A stretch of DNA of 64,000 nucleotides from assembly GCA_914767715.1 (NCBI GenBank), contig OU612065.1:4154001-4218000 (forward strand), in the 5' to 3' direction. The translations under genes were made by a program, and so were the position numbers. Below are positions 11,801-23,080 of the stretch, piece by piece. The notes beneath the pieces were generated by a model. That model worked only from the letters and a program-made list of their open reading frames with translations, made no database searches and had not been told where the DNA came from. The first letter of the stretch is position 1. Every line of letters begins with the position of its first letter. Origin of the DNA: Membranipora membranacea. Its lineage: Eukaryota; Bryozoa; Gymnolaemata; Cheilostomatida; Membraniporidae.

Positions 11801-12868
11801 AGACCCAAGTGTATCTCTGATAGTCATATATAAGAGTAAAAAATCAGATCGAGAAAAGAAGAGTATTGTGTCCACATTACAGGAGGTTAGTGCACAGATG
11901 CGCTACACTAAACTCTTTTCTGAGTTGAGACCAAGCTGATGAAGTTTAATCAATATGAGGAAAGAACTGGTGCTTGGATACTATCTGCACTCTATCGCAC
12001 AAGATGTTGTCTGCACATCTCTGCACTGGATGGTTTAGTGCATGTGAGCTCAGGATCTTGTCGTCGGATTTTTACTTGCATCAAAACAAGGAGTTAGATA
12101 ATTCCTCTAACTCCTTAGTCAGAAGCAGTGGTGCTTATATTATATCTTTGACTCATTAATTTCATTACTGCCGACTACACCAATTTTCACAACTGAGAGC
12201 AATATTTAAAAATATGTATGCCATCTTTCTTATTGATTATCAAGATTCTAGCCATGTATGCTAACTAAAGTTATTTGGTAAAAATGTCTAAAGTAGTATG
12301 AACTAAGCTTCATAAATATTTGAGTAACACAAAAGTTTGATACTTAGTGCTATAAATTACTAGTTATCTCAAAGGCCTCTTTTTTGTTTTGACTGCGGCC
12401 TAAGGCTAATAATCTACAGGGTGACACATGAGTGTCTTGATGCTGTAACTATCCAATACGGAGCATTGGGATAGAAGATGCTGAAAAAATCCGCTATCCA
12501 CCCCAATGTGGTTTATATAGTAATGCTCTACAATTTGTGATATATCGCCTTTTCCAGTTTCTCAGGAACTACTTATACCATCTAAAAAATTCCTTCACTG
12601 ACACATTGCTAGTAGTCTGACTTATGTTTAATATCGCAATTTTTTAAACCGCATGTTTCAAACTTGATTATTTGTACATTAACTAATATACGTTGAAAAC
12701 ATATAGGCAGCAATGGGCAAAATACTCTCTAGTTTAATGGAAGCTGGTGTGTATAACATGCTGTTTAACCTATTTTCCGAATTGTGGCTGGAGAGGAGTG
12801 CATGTTTTAGAGCAAATAAAGTTAGTTTATCCACAAAAATCCAAATATCTCAAGATGTAAAGCCATAA
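5884..12868 (+). CDS. KICS2: KICS2 (C12orf66), KICSTOR complex subunit
   Basis: Exons: 5884-5979, 6888-7037, 7327-7472, 7691-7828, 8305-8545, 8763-8857, 9251-9419, 9635-9760, 11769-11885 and, less surely, 12707-12868. All junctions are GT-AG with matching phase. Diagnostic blocks in order: F..YIRIFQYDKAKD near the N-terminus, LTALSQLAIAEKSY, KFYHPRLEPIKTAF, SLLHLQNAHAKI, LYTWLKQYKEAI, DAYLVALILNAEG, SLVMIMS with VYDD, and SLIVIYKSKKSDREK near the end. These follow vertebrate KICS2 (about 445 aa) throughout; this model is about 480 aa. KICS2 joins KPTN, ITFG2 and SZT2 in KICSTOR, which holds GATOR1 at lysosomes to suppress mTORC1 when nutrients are low. The last exon is chosen only by frame and acceptor and could be wrong. 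Intron 8 (about 2 kb) hosts an antisense gene. Confidence 0.93.
7203..7273. repeat. Degenerate palindromic repeat of the GCCTGTCTTGACAAGC family
   Basis: GGCCTGTCTTG..AAGC and its inverted partner CTTGTCAAGCTTGTTGAGACAGGCT are interrupted by a T-run and a G-run. Intact versions are at 32406-32439 and 51960-51993. It sits in KICS2 intron 2. Confidence 0.6.
10016..11208 (-). CDS. Unrecognised coiled-coil-like protein nested antisense in KICS2 intron 8
   Basis: Two exons are well supported: 10772-10938 (starting MTEDLGLQKDTKQQ) and 10016-10349, joined AG|GTAAGG to CAG|G in matching phase and ending in TGA at 10016, giving about 166 aa. An upstream exon within 11023-11208 (containing MKRKVDELWRVLI..TDDWFELQYCLRLML) can be joined in frame from a TTG|GTCAGG donor to the acceptor CCTCAG|TCAATC, extending the protein to about 230 aa. 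The product is rich in K, E, Q and R with long charged stretches (LNNELQQLDRER, KENVTQKRQLLKRKEQL) that look like coiled coil. It has no signal peptide or TM segment. I do not recognise the family. It lies wholly within intron 8 of KICS2 on the opposite strand. A short conserved protein or a cilia-associated coiled coil are possible, but nothing in the sequence decides this. Confidence 0.6.
12087..12119. repeat. Small AAGGAGTTA hairpin
   Basis: CAAGGAGTTAGA faces TCTAACTCCTTAG across a 9-nt loop. It belongs to the same word family as the hairpins at 4976, 5574 and 32548. Flanks are only roughly repeated (ATCAAAA against GTCAGAA). It lies in the last KICS2 intron. Confidence 0.55.
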
Positions 12869-13864
12869 TTAATAATCGCTTCGATCAAAACCTAGACAAT
12901 CTCCTGCTGCTCATCATGCCGACAACAAATTTGACTGACATCTTTCTGAATTTTGGCTGGAAAATTTTGACCCAAATTAGTGAAAATTTGGATTAATATC
13001 TGTTACAGTTTTGACAACCAGGATCCGTAAGCTGGTAAGATTATTGATGGAAGTGACAATACATGACCAAAATGATATAATAAATAGGAAATTTTCGCTC
13101 TTGCATTATTGGGGTCGCTTGAAATGAGGGGTCAGAAATTGCCCTATAACTACTGCAAAAATCGATTTCAAGTCTCAAAAACAGGAGGCCTTAAAACATA
13201 AAGTTTCACTAAAATGTCACTCCTCCAGTTTGTGCCATGCCTCCTCTATATGGTGAAAGCATGAACTAATCAAATACCTCAAAAACAAGGCACAGAGGGC
13301 TTGATTTAAAAAAGGGCACTTTTTGCCCCAAAATGACCTTCTAGAGGTCACTGCGACTCAACGTCAAATGTTAAGGAAGTTTCAACTGTGACAATAACCA
13401 TTAGATATCATCACCAATACAATATTAAAAAGTTTTAAAAAGCGATATATCACGTTAAGTTAGATAAGTAGATCGTTATTCAATATAACAAAACATTTTA
13501 CTAGTTATCTAATATATTGTGCATTCATAAAGTTGTGGATGTTAAATAGTGATCATTATTAACGGATTCACTGCCCTCTCAGCTTCAAAATAAAAAATAA
13601 CTTCATTTCCTATTTTATCGATTCTGTGAACTGTCTGTCCATAATTTAGATCGTATATTAAACCCTGTACCATAAGTCCAAAAGCGTTAATTACCTGTAG
13701 TTTATCAAATAGAGCTAGGACAGATCCAGATAGTCATAATCGTGACAAACATGTCATGACTCCCCAATAGAACCATAACCAACAGCGCTAACTTTACAAT
13801 TTAGTTTGATGAAACTTCACTTAGTAGCTCAAGCAAGTAACAGCGTTTTGAACATATTATATCA
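12869..13864. other. Intergenic, nothing recognised
   Basis: A+T-rich sequence between the convergent 3' ends of KICS2 and the unrecognised minus-strand gene. No coding or repeat structure is evident. Polyadenylation signals for both genes should lie here but cannot be assigned. Confidence 0.4.
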
Positions 13865-15770
13865 CTAGTCAAAGAAGGAATCTGATTTTTCGGGCAAGGT
13901 TTGGACACTATCTTGGTCTGAAGAACTAGATTGTGGTGCCTGGTCACTTTTATTGTTTGGCTCTCCTTGTTGGTCGGCTGATTTGGATTCCCTGATACTA
14001 GAGCTACCTCTGGGGTCACACTCAGACCTCAAATCAACAGAAGATACTGTCGATGTACTGCTGTCGCATGCTGTCTTCTTAGATAAGAAAGTGCACTTGT
14101 ATGCATGTGCTGTTTTCGGTTCTGACAATATTGTATCAGCGGATGTCCTGTCGCTGTCGGTTCTGCTTGTCTTTAAAGATGTATTGCTGCATTCCTCTGA
14201 TGAGGAGCACCTGGTAACTCCTGATTGTGTGCGATTAGGATATGGTGAAGGCCTTCCATGCTGAACTTGAGATATGACTGGTCCCTTGTGATAAGCAGTT
14301 GACACTTTTGTTTCCATGCCATGTTTTTTGTTATTGGTGGCGCTCAATAGTGTATTCCCTTGCGGATTTTGTTCGTGTGTGTTTGACTGCCCTGTTTGCA
14401 CGCAGTTCACACTCTTTCTTGACTTTTTTTCCCTCAATTCAGTTTTTCTATCTTCAGTGCATTTCTCTTTGTCTGCTGTCAGTGCATTGTTGCGGTTGTC
14501 TCCTAACAATGAGTGATTGTGTGACTGTTGATGTTTCTTGCTGCCATTCAACGGTTTATTGAGTTTTGGTTGATGACAGCATTCCTCAACCAAACTCTCC
14601 GTTGGATCTCCAGGTGCTACAATGTAGCGTTATATTCAAAATTAAATTGTAAGATTAATGTGGATTTTGAATATATTTTAAAGATTCTTGCAGCCTGTAC
14701 ATTGTGCAGAATTGGATTTTTTCAAAATCTGGTACAAAAAACAGTACTTTTTATGCTTTATTTAATTTTTTTTTGCCGAGAAAGCAGAATTGCTTGAACA
14801 TGGGCAAAGAGATAGGAAATTAATAATTTGCTTTGATGTTTGCCTATCATGGTATTGCCTTATCTGACACGGTCATGTGGTTTAACTGGTCATGTGGTTT
14901 AACTGGTCACATATTTGGTCCTAAATGGTTTTGTATGATATTTTACTAACCCAGTGACAATTTCTGATAATGCAATGCCATTACCACCACTTAAGTTGTG
15001 TCTGAAACTCACTTAGTAAAAGACCCCAGCTTGGATTCACATAACAGAAGGGCGACAAGAGGGCACATACATCTCTCCTACATGAAATTGTCTTCTCACA
15101 CTTACCACTGTGCTGCAAAAAATAAAGTGTTGAAAATAACGTGTTGTGAATGATTCCTTTGTGCAAGATTTGCCTATCTTGAGGCATGTAAAGATCACAG
15201 TTTTGATTATCACATAGCTGACGAAGGTTCCCACTCCATGTGCTCGCAATTCTATCAATACGATAGTGGAATGACGCCACCAGCGAATATAAGTAACATT
15301 TTCTCTCATTATTACGCCTTCATATTGTATGTGTGAAGTTACTCACCTCAAGGTGATCGCACAGCTCTTGAAAGTTAATAAGCAATCCATCAATAATACG
15401 TAGAGCAGTCATGCACTGAAGAAAAAATGGTCACTGATATCAGCAACAAAATGTGGATAAAGATTACAGAATAAGAGGAAGATAAAAACGATGCAAAATT
15501 TTTCATCATTGAAAATCGGTAGATTTAGTTTCAGAGCTCAATCAGTTGTTATGTTTTGGTATTTGCCCTCAAACTGGGAACTTTTGTGTATTATAGAAAC
15601 TTCATAAATGCAGTTGCGACTATCCATTTTAATTACAACACAGGTTCCAAATGATACAGTATTGAAAATGGCATAATCTATTAGAAATATATGATAGTGA
15701 ATACTTGATTGTTTAATGGACGAAGTATGATACTTACAGTGAATTTTTCTGCAGGACGCGATTTCACCAT
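13865..15770 (-). CDS. Unrecognised protein with Ser/Thr-rich C-terminal tail
   Basis: Four phase-consistent exons: 15738-15770 (MVKSRPAEKFT), 15347-15415, 15013-15304 and 13865-14616, giving about 381 aa. The first ~135 residues look globular and mostly alpha-helical with several Cys (CMTALRIIDGLLINFQELCD, FHYRIDRIASTWSGNLRQLCD). From about residue 133 on, the tail is low complexity and hydrophilic, with SSSEECSN, STSTVSSVD and SSSSDQDS blocks, probably disordered and phosphorylated. No signal peptide or TM segment. The intron between exons 2 and 3 is only 42 bp, and a potential donor inside exon 3 (near 15107) could give an alternative form. I do not recognise the family; the gene model, rather than any function, is the claim. 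Confidence 0.6.
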
Positions 15771-18296
15771 ATTTTTATCGAAGAAAGCTGCTAGTTAAAG
15801 TTTAACGGCTAGTTCTGTTTAAGCAGTTGCAGGGATTGAGCGGTTGTAATTAACCTAGTTAATTGATTTAACATTGAGCTTTGACTGAGGACTGTTTCAT
15901 TGTTTGGTAATTGTAACAATGATGTTGTTCTGAAATAGGACTTTCAAGGCAGGTATAAGCATTTGATTTACCTCTAAGCTTTATGAAAATAATGTTGTTC
16001 AACCACTTGCTATGGCAATTTCGGTTAAGATGTTCAAATGACGCTCAGGTTGATGATAGAAGCGGTCAAGTATGAACCACATTCGCATATTTTTGGTTTG
16101 AATTTGGTTGTAATTGAAATGCCAACACCAGCAACCCAGGCAATGTTTGAGCACGACGGCACAGCAATCTGTGTATTCTCAAAACATAAGGCTTCAGTTT
16201 GTAGTTGCGTGCCCAATACCATAGGGGACACAATCCTGAAATACTGTATCCAGTCTTGACCACAATACATTGTGTTATTCATATTACCAGGCCTCACCGA
16301 CCAATGGCCTTAGAGAAAACTGTTTTCATTGATTGATAGGTGAAAACTTTCATTTCAATATTTAAAAGAGTATTCAATTACAAATTACCTCAATTATTAC
16401 TTATGCAGTTAAAAAGCCATTTGAAAAAACTGCCCTCACTCCATCATGCTACAATATAAGATCATCATTTTTGTCTCAACTGTAGGACTAAGAGGTGATA
16501 ACTCATAAGAAGGGAAACAGTAGAAATCCAAGCTAACGTGGTCAAATGATAGTTTTGGAGTGGGGACTCTAACTGGAGGAGTCAACACATTGGCCAGTTA
16601 GGAATCATATGGATTTTTTTTTGCATTTTTCTATTTTGCATTTTACTGTATTTTGACCGATCAATGTCCATATCAGACAAATCAGACCATGTCAACAAAA
16701 GTATGAAGGATTAAGAAAAAGAGAAAAGTGATGTTCGAGAATGATTATTAAGGAGTCGTCCATGTGAGTCTTTAGTGGCTGGTGGTATTAATTGGTAGAG
16801 AATATGATGTGGATTTTGTATTATACTAGCTACATATGTGAGGCAGGAAATCTCCAATATCGTTGCTAGGTAGTCTATGCCACAGATGAGTGTTCTGTCA
16901 CTATAGTCTTTAGGATTAGGGGATGGTGTTGTCCTCCGTACAGAAGAGAAGACAATATGCAAGAAATAGAGAGACAAATATTGTACATGTATGTATTTGT
17001 TTGGCATGCCATGATATAAAAATACAATTCGTCAGTGTACATATCTATACACCCTAATTCATGGAATGTTTTTATCGGAATGGTGTACTAATAAAAATGG
17101 TAAATAATTATAAAAATGAACAAGGACTAAAGGAACCCATAGTGCATGAGCTTGCGCTGGGATAAAAAACCAGCCCAAGCTTCATGCATGATGACAAAAT
17201 CACATAATTGAACATTAATGTTTGTCCCAATCGTATCCATAATGGGGAGATAATATAATATAATAATAATATGATGTCTGATTTCGCTGCCAGTGTCATG
17301 AAGACTTGAATCGTAAATATAAGTAGACATTGTGTTATAAAATGGAGTTCAGTTTAGGCAAAGATGAGAATAAGTCCCAGTAACAGCAAATGCAAGCGCT
17401 GAGAAGACACTAAGTTGAGAATAATGCTTCCACCTATACATGCATGGCGCTATAAAACGGTTTCAAAACTGTTCTATAAAAGTTGTTCTCTCTTTGATTA
17501 AAACACGCGGAATAAGAAAATAGAGCTATCTAATGTAAGATTTAAATTCTAATAGATTCAGCATTTGCACGATTGAAAACCTACAGGGACATGATTTTTT
17601 TTAAATCACCTTGGGTTCGGCAGTAGATTTATCTCTAATTTAGAGACAAAACTGAGAAAAAATTGTCATCCAAGCAGGGAGATTTGCGAGAGATAAGATT
17701 TTGAATATTTTCCAGGCATGCCTCATGACTTTTCAAGGGTGCAGATGCTGAATTTTGAAGAATTTTTAACACGCAGTAGATGGTTCCCAAGATAAAGCGC
17801 TTTCAACACTATTTTTCTATGCTGTGTGTCAAACAGTACCTAAACTGAGAGAGGACAACGCTCACAGAGCAGCCTGGAAAACTTTCAATATATTATTATA
17901 ATTGTATCATAACTGCTGTTTTCTTAAAACTAGATTAGCTAAAAAGTTCCTCCAAAAGATCCATGATGTTATAATGCTTCATACCAAAAAGGTCCATTAC
18001 TGCCTATGATAGTATCTGACTCCGATTGAGAATTTGTGTCCCCTCCAGGTCAGTAGAATGTTCTCAGCATAATCGAGGATCTTTATTGTAAATTTCTGAA
18101 ATATATTATATAATAAATGTTTGTATATATAGGTCCGGGTCCTTAATAAATTAAAATGGTGAGTATCACAAAAGTCTGATTCGGGGGAATCTGTGGGTTT
18201 GTGGTGTACAAAAGAAATTATTCGCACAAACAAGGCAACACAAAACCAAAAAAAAGAGATATTTATAATTATACCTTGGGCAGCATTGGCATCGTG
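15771..18296. other. Intergenic with possible LINE C-terminal remnant
   Basis: Mostly featureless A+T-rich DNA. A minus-strand frame at about 16711-17007 reads IIQNPHHILYQLIPPATKD, which resembles the loosely conserved end of LINE reverse-transcriptase ORFs, but it has no upstream continuation that I can follow. No host exon was recognised. Confidence 0.35.
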
Positions 18297-20672
18297 TCAT
18301 TCGTCATATCTGTCATCTTTTACCGACATGTGGCCTAGTTGGAACGCGAATACAAATCCTGAGGTGATAGTGCTGATGATCATGAGGCCAAATCCAGCTC
18401 CAAAGTAATTATATTGTGGCATAGGCAGCCTGTAGAGCTGAGGATCTTTAGCACATGCCCCAAATATCAGCACACATATCAATCCAGTCAAACCTAAAAT
18501 CAAAGTTTAGATCATTTGCAAGTTATAAGGTCGATAAACCATGATTGGTGCGTAGAATTAGCAATAGTAAGCTGAAGTACATCAATAACTAGAATTTCCC
18601 ACACCAAGCCAGATAAACAACATCAAAATATTGTTGGCTTGGATTTAGTTGCAGTTGAGATAAATCACCTGTGTTGCGGATATTCAAAATATGTGTTTTT
18701 GATAATTAGCATCAGATCCCTGATATGCATAAATTGTGCATATCAGGGATTTGATAAGAAAACATTTCAACTTAAGGGAGTTGCCTTGGTACTGAGACCA
18801 ATGATCGGGTAATGATGTCAGAATTTGGACATCAGTCACCAGAGTCTATGTACTCCTGTTTGCATGAAGGCCTATACAGGCATGCACGTTTAAGTGTTTA
18901 GGAAAGCAAAAAGCAACATGTTCATATGAAAGTAATCTCATAGCAATGTAAAAAAAACTAAATTCACTCGCACAACAACATAATGTAATGATATAATCGA
19001 TTTCAAAGTGAGAGTATACAAGGATCAGCCTTAAGAGTTATCCTCCCTGAATTTGTGTATGAGGAGCAATGTATAGCTTTACAAACCTGAGCTAAATGAT
19101 TTTATCTTGTCTCTTTGTTGTAAACACTTTAGTAATATTTTAGATGATAAGCGCCACCCGTGACATCACAGGATTGTTTTTAACCAAAACCCAAGGATAC
19201 CATCTCGAGACGCATACAGATTCAGACCTAACCGTTGCCGAACAAACGGCCGTCAAGCTTTTTCAACTATTTCATGAGTTTTTATAACAATAATATTATA
19301 TATAAGACCTGACCTGAGAGCTATCACCAGCATACAATTTTTATCATCTCTGTCATGATAATGTAAGTTCATAAAATACAATTCAATACAATTCAACAAC
19401 CCAGGGTCTCGAAGGGTCTAGACTCTAGAGTATGTTATCTCCCCTGTTAAAAACTAACACTAAAATGTCTTTGACTAGGCTACCTTTGACAATACCATTT
19501 TGTAATAATTTCTGGTGTTAGTAAAGCAGCATGGTTGCTGTAGATTTATTTGACCTGCTCCTACACTAGGTTTGATTTGCACGGCTGTAGATTGATGATG
19601 ACTCGACTGGAATTGACTGTCAACTCAGGTTACTTGATCTGATTTCGGGACTGATTTCACCCATATAGGCTACATACTATGATATATAAGATAACAATGT
19701 TTACCTGTTATCAGAGAAAGTGCAGCAGCAGCTCCATCTCCACAACCTCGCAGAGATTTACTACACCTTCCCAGTAGCATCACAATGACTGTGAAAAGTG
19801 CTGACACAACTGAGAGTATGGCAAATCCTTGTACCGCTTTAAACCAGGCTAAACAAATGAAAAGAATTCAACTATTAGAAGAAGCATCACAAGAACGAGG
19901 TACGGACACAAGGGTTACGCATGATGTGGACCTGAACGCTAGAAATATGGTTTCAAATCCACCAATCACCACTTTAAGCTACCTTGCACAAGTTCCTTTG
20001 TGTCTGGGCTAAGCTAATGGGATCCTTCTGGAAGTCACGGGGATTTACTTTCATCAGACTCTTTTCAAGAACTCAACTGCTCAATGGTAGACCAGTCACT
20101 GGTGACTAGTGATCTCTCCTCTAAAGAAGAGCATCATTACCAAAAATAAATGACTTGAAGAGTTTGATAGTAGAAGCATTAAGGAGAAGTCAGTAGTGTT
20201 TGGGGTTGTGAGTAATACATAGAAGTAGTAGGACTCAGTATAGTTAAGTTACACAATTATCAAATGTATCAATAATAAAGAATACTTAGAATTGGACCCC
20301 TTGTTGTAATCAATGAACTAAGGTTTAGTTCACTGTTGTAATGATACTCACTGATGTTACCACCAAGGAGTAACTCTTTGTTACCACCAACAAGCACATG
20401 GCTTCTACAGTTAAACACTTGCCTGGATTGAGCATATCTCTGATTTGGTCAAGTTCATAGTGATGTATCCACCAGCAGCCACTGTAGTATTTATAGGCAT
20501 ATATCTTTGGGTCAGAGAATGCTGTGAAACAGACTTCCCACAAACCTATCATCTCAAAAGTGTTCTGCTTCTGCTCCCATGACACCAGCCAATGTCGGAT
20601 TGCAACAGATACAACGCAGCTCAGAAACATAAATATTGCCAAAACAAATGCTGTTGTGCCATAGCAAGACAT
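18297..20672 (-). CDS. Claudin/PMP22/EMP-like four-transmembrane protein
   Basis: Three exons on the minus strand: 20423-20672, 19705-19848 and 18297-18493, giving about 196 aa. Four hydrophobic segments are visible: near residues 7-26 (AFVLAIFMFLSCVVSVAI), 85-107 (FKAVQGFAILSVVSALFTVI), 125-145 and 160-180. The first extracellular loop carries GLWEVC about 45 residues in, with a further Cys in YYSGCWW, the W-GLW-C-C pattern of the claudin/PMP22/EMP/LIM2 superfamily. Members are junctional or membrane-organising proteins; which subfamily this is cannot be decided. The C-terminus MSVKDDRYDE is short and lacks an obvious PDZ-binding end. Intron 1 uses a GC-AG donor (CCAG|GCAAGT), with frame restored exactly. 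The start is the first ATG before the first TM segment. Confidence 0.8.
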
Positions 20673-21332
20673 TGTAGTGCCTTCAGACGGTCATATATCA
20701 TAGGAATTCTGCTTTGAAATGTGACTTTTCGACCAGGTAGGTCTCACTCTCAGTTTATTTGGTTGATTCTGCTTAACAAGTTTTTAACCTACTTATTTGA
20801 GGATTTTATACTATCGGATGTTTAATAGATAGTTATTACATAAATGACTTTATTGTATCGGATGTAAAGATTTGTCCTTGACTGTACATATAGTTTTTTT
20901 CTTGGGTAGTCTAGAGTGTTAATAATCGGGTGCGTTCTATGTTCCGCTTCGCCGATGTTCCGCTGGTCTATGGTCCGCTTGAAATGGGTCTATAGTCCGC
21001 TGTTTTTTAGACCACTGTATCGATCCTTATTCATCCATACAAACTGCTCCATGTTAGTTTAGCCCATTATCAAGGACTAAATTAATCAATAGGACCAGAC
21101 CTTCTTGCCCATTATAGACCACTAAATCAAGGAGTGACTGAACTCCACAGCTGAATCTATAGATTGTGAAGATATTCCCCACTGAGTCACCAGTCCATGT
21201 ACTGACTTTAACCATTACATTATCTAATGATGGACTATTTAAGTGCATTGGAACAATGAGTAAGTGATTTGAATCAATTTAAACCTGTTTGAATGTACAC
21301 TTATTGCATAGTAGGACATCATTGCTGATGAC
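20673..21332. other. Intergenic, with short GTTCCGCT-word repeat
   Basis: Around 20930-21010 the sequence repeats words such as TCTATGTTCCGCT and GTCTATAGTCCGCT. The reverse complement of the same block occurs at 31960-32030. Otherwise nothing was recognised. Confidence 0.5.
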
Positions 21333-21340
21333 ATGCAAAC

Positions 21341-21472
21341 CACAGGCCTTCTGTAGTTGGTGCAAGTCCAGCGGTCGAGTTCCCCAGTGGCCGAGGCCTT
21401 TTCTTGAGAGAAAAGGCCTCGACCACTGGGGCACTCTACCACTGGACTTGCACCAACTATAGAAGGCCTGTG
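21341..21472. mobile_element. 132-bp palindromic element with 8-bp target duplication
   Basis: An almost complete hairpin: CACAGGCCTTCTGTAGTTGG at the left end faces its complement ending AGAAGGCCTGTG at the right, with arms running inward through GGTGCAAGTCCAG to a short centre near 21406. It is flanked on both sides by ATGCAAAC (21333-21340 and 21473-21480). The size and 8-bp duplication suit a hAT-type MITE, but there is no transposase in the window to tie it to. Confidence 0.8.
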
Positions 21473-21744
21473 ATGCAAACCCTAACTTATGGAACTATAT
21501 GACTGTCCTGCTTTCATTCATAGCTTCTATATTTTCTGGAAACCATTTTGGCGCTTGCTTAATTTGTTGTTTTTGCATTGTCATTGCGGCCAGTCAGATT
21601 CCAAAATTCCTCGATTAAAGCAACAAAATAAGCACATGTTAATGACCCGGAAACGTTAAACCGATTTTGAGCAGAAGTTTCTAAAGTCAGAGCTGGCGCT
21701 TGAGACGAAGAAGACGCAGGTAAATACAAAGGTAAATAAGCAAG

Positions 21745-22845
21745 CGGCAACATGGTTTCAGAAGCTATGAGAGCCAGCTGACAGAACAGATTTGCGACAT
21801 TTCACAACAGTTTGACAAAGGAGAGGAAGCGGATGCCGGTTTCCTAGACTTCAGTAAAGCTTTCGACCAAGTTGACCACAATAACTTCTTCAGAAACTCG
21901 CTTATATCGGAGTTACCCCTCAAGCTAATTTCTAGGTACAGAGTCTACTAGAAGGTCAATCCCAAGTATTTACAGTTGATGGCCATAGTTATAGCCCACG
22001 CCAAGGTCATCCCAGGGTTCAGTAATTGGCCCAATCCTGTTCCTGGTCTACATAAACGACCTAGCTGACTCAGTCATATCCAAAACCCGCATGTTCGCAG
22101 ACGATACGTCATCTGTTCGACCGGTGAAAACTTTTTCCAGCTCCAAAACAATCTAGATGCCCTCCAAGTATGGGAGAGTAGTTGGAAGATGGAGTTCAAT
22201 CCTCTCAAATGCGAACATGTTAAATTTACCAAAAAAGAACTAAAGGAGCCAACAACAACCACATACATAATGAAACCGACATCCCTAAGACAAAGGGTGT
22301 AAAATACCTAGGATTAAGAGAGCTCTCTTAGATGGAACGAAGACTATATTACCAACAAAGCAGCCAGCATAAGGTGAGGGTTCATAAGAAGAGCACACAA
22401 TACCATACTTTCTAAAACATCTCAGAGCAAAAGCTTACCCCATACTCGTCAGGCCCATTCTAGAATACACATCATCAGTATGGGATGGTAGCCTGACGCA
22501 AGCACAAGCAACAAAGCTCGAAGCTGTGTAACGCAAGGCCGTGCGCATGTGTTTACAATGTTCCGCAGTCAGACCACACAACTAGCACCTCGCAGCTGAT
22601 TGAACAACTAGAATGGAAAAACCTAAGTACCAGAATGGCGAAGAATTGTACTCTTCCGAGCCATCCACTTTGGTAAAGTAGAGACTGACATGGGAGATTA
22701 CATCAACTTCACCCACATCCTGGCAGTTCTAGAAGGCACAACCCACAGTACCTAATACCTCACTGCAGCACTGACCTCCACAAAAAGAGATTCTTTGTCT
22801 CCCCCGCTAAATTGTGAAATGATCTTTTTTATCACTCTTTGATAC
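21745..22845 (+). pseudogene. Non-LTR retrotransposon fossil, reverse transcriptase region
   Basis: With frameshifts, the plus strand reads HGFRSYESQLTEQI, then FLDFSKAFDQVDH, then GSVIGPILFLVYINDLADS, FADDTS and later RPILEYTSSVWDG. These are conserved reverse-transcriptase blocks of Jockey/CR1-type LINEs, including the FADD catalytic motif. The frame is broken at several points, so the copy is dead. The endonuclease half is missing. Confidence 0.85.
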
Positions 22846-23080
22846 TTGTAGATCCTCCTGTGGCAGGTTAAGGTTACAGTAAATGGTGAAAATCTGGTTA
22901 TACGATCTATGACACGGGCTGATTACCGATAGACGAGCCTGAAAAAATACTGGAAACTTCAGATGAAGAAACGATTACTCTACAAGTATCAAGTAAGTAT
23001 GGTATGCTTAATTGAGTTCAGTGGTAACTTCAGGCCTATATATAGGCATGTCGGCAAAGAGAAATGCTTTCTCTCTGTTT
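22846..23080. other. Intergenic, nothing recognised
   Basis: A short A+T-rich connector between the LINE fossil and the tandem array. No feature seen. Confidence 0.4.

Noticed and set aside
16038-16259. Overlapping plus and minus frames of 65-87 codons
   Set aside because: Frames overlap on both strands, none has splice sites in phase or a recognisable family.
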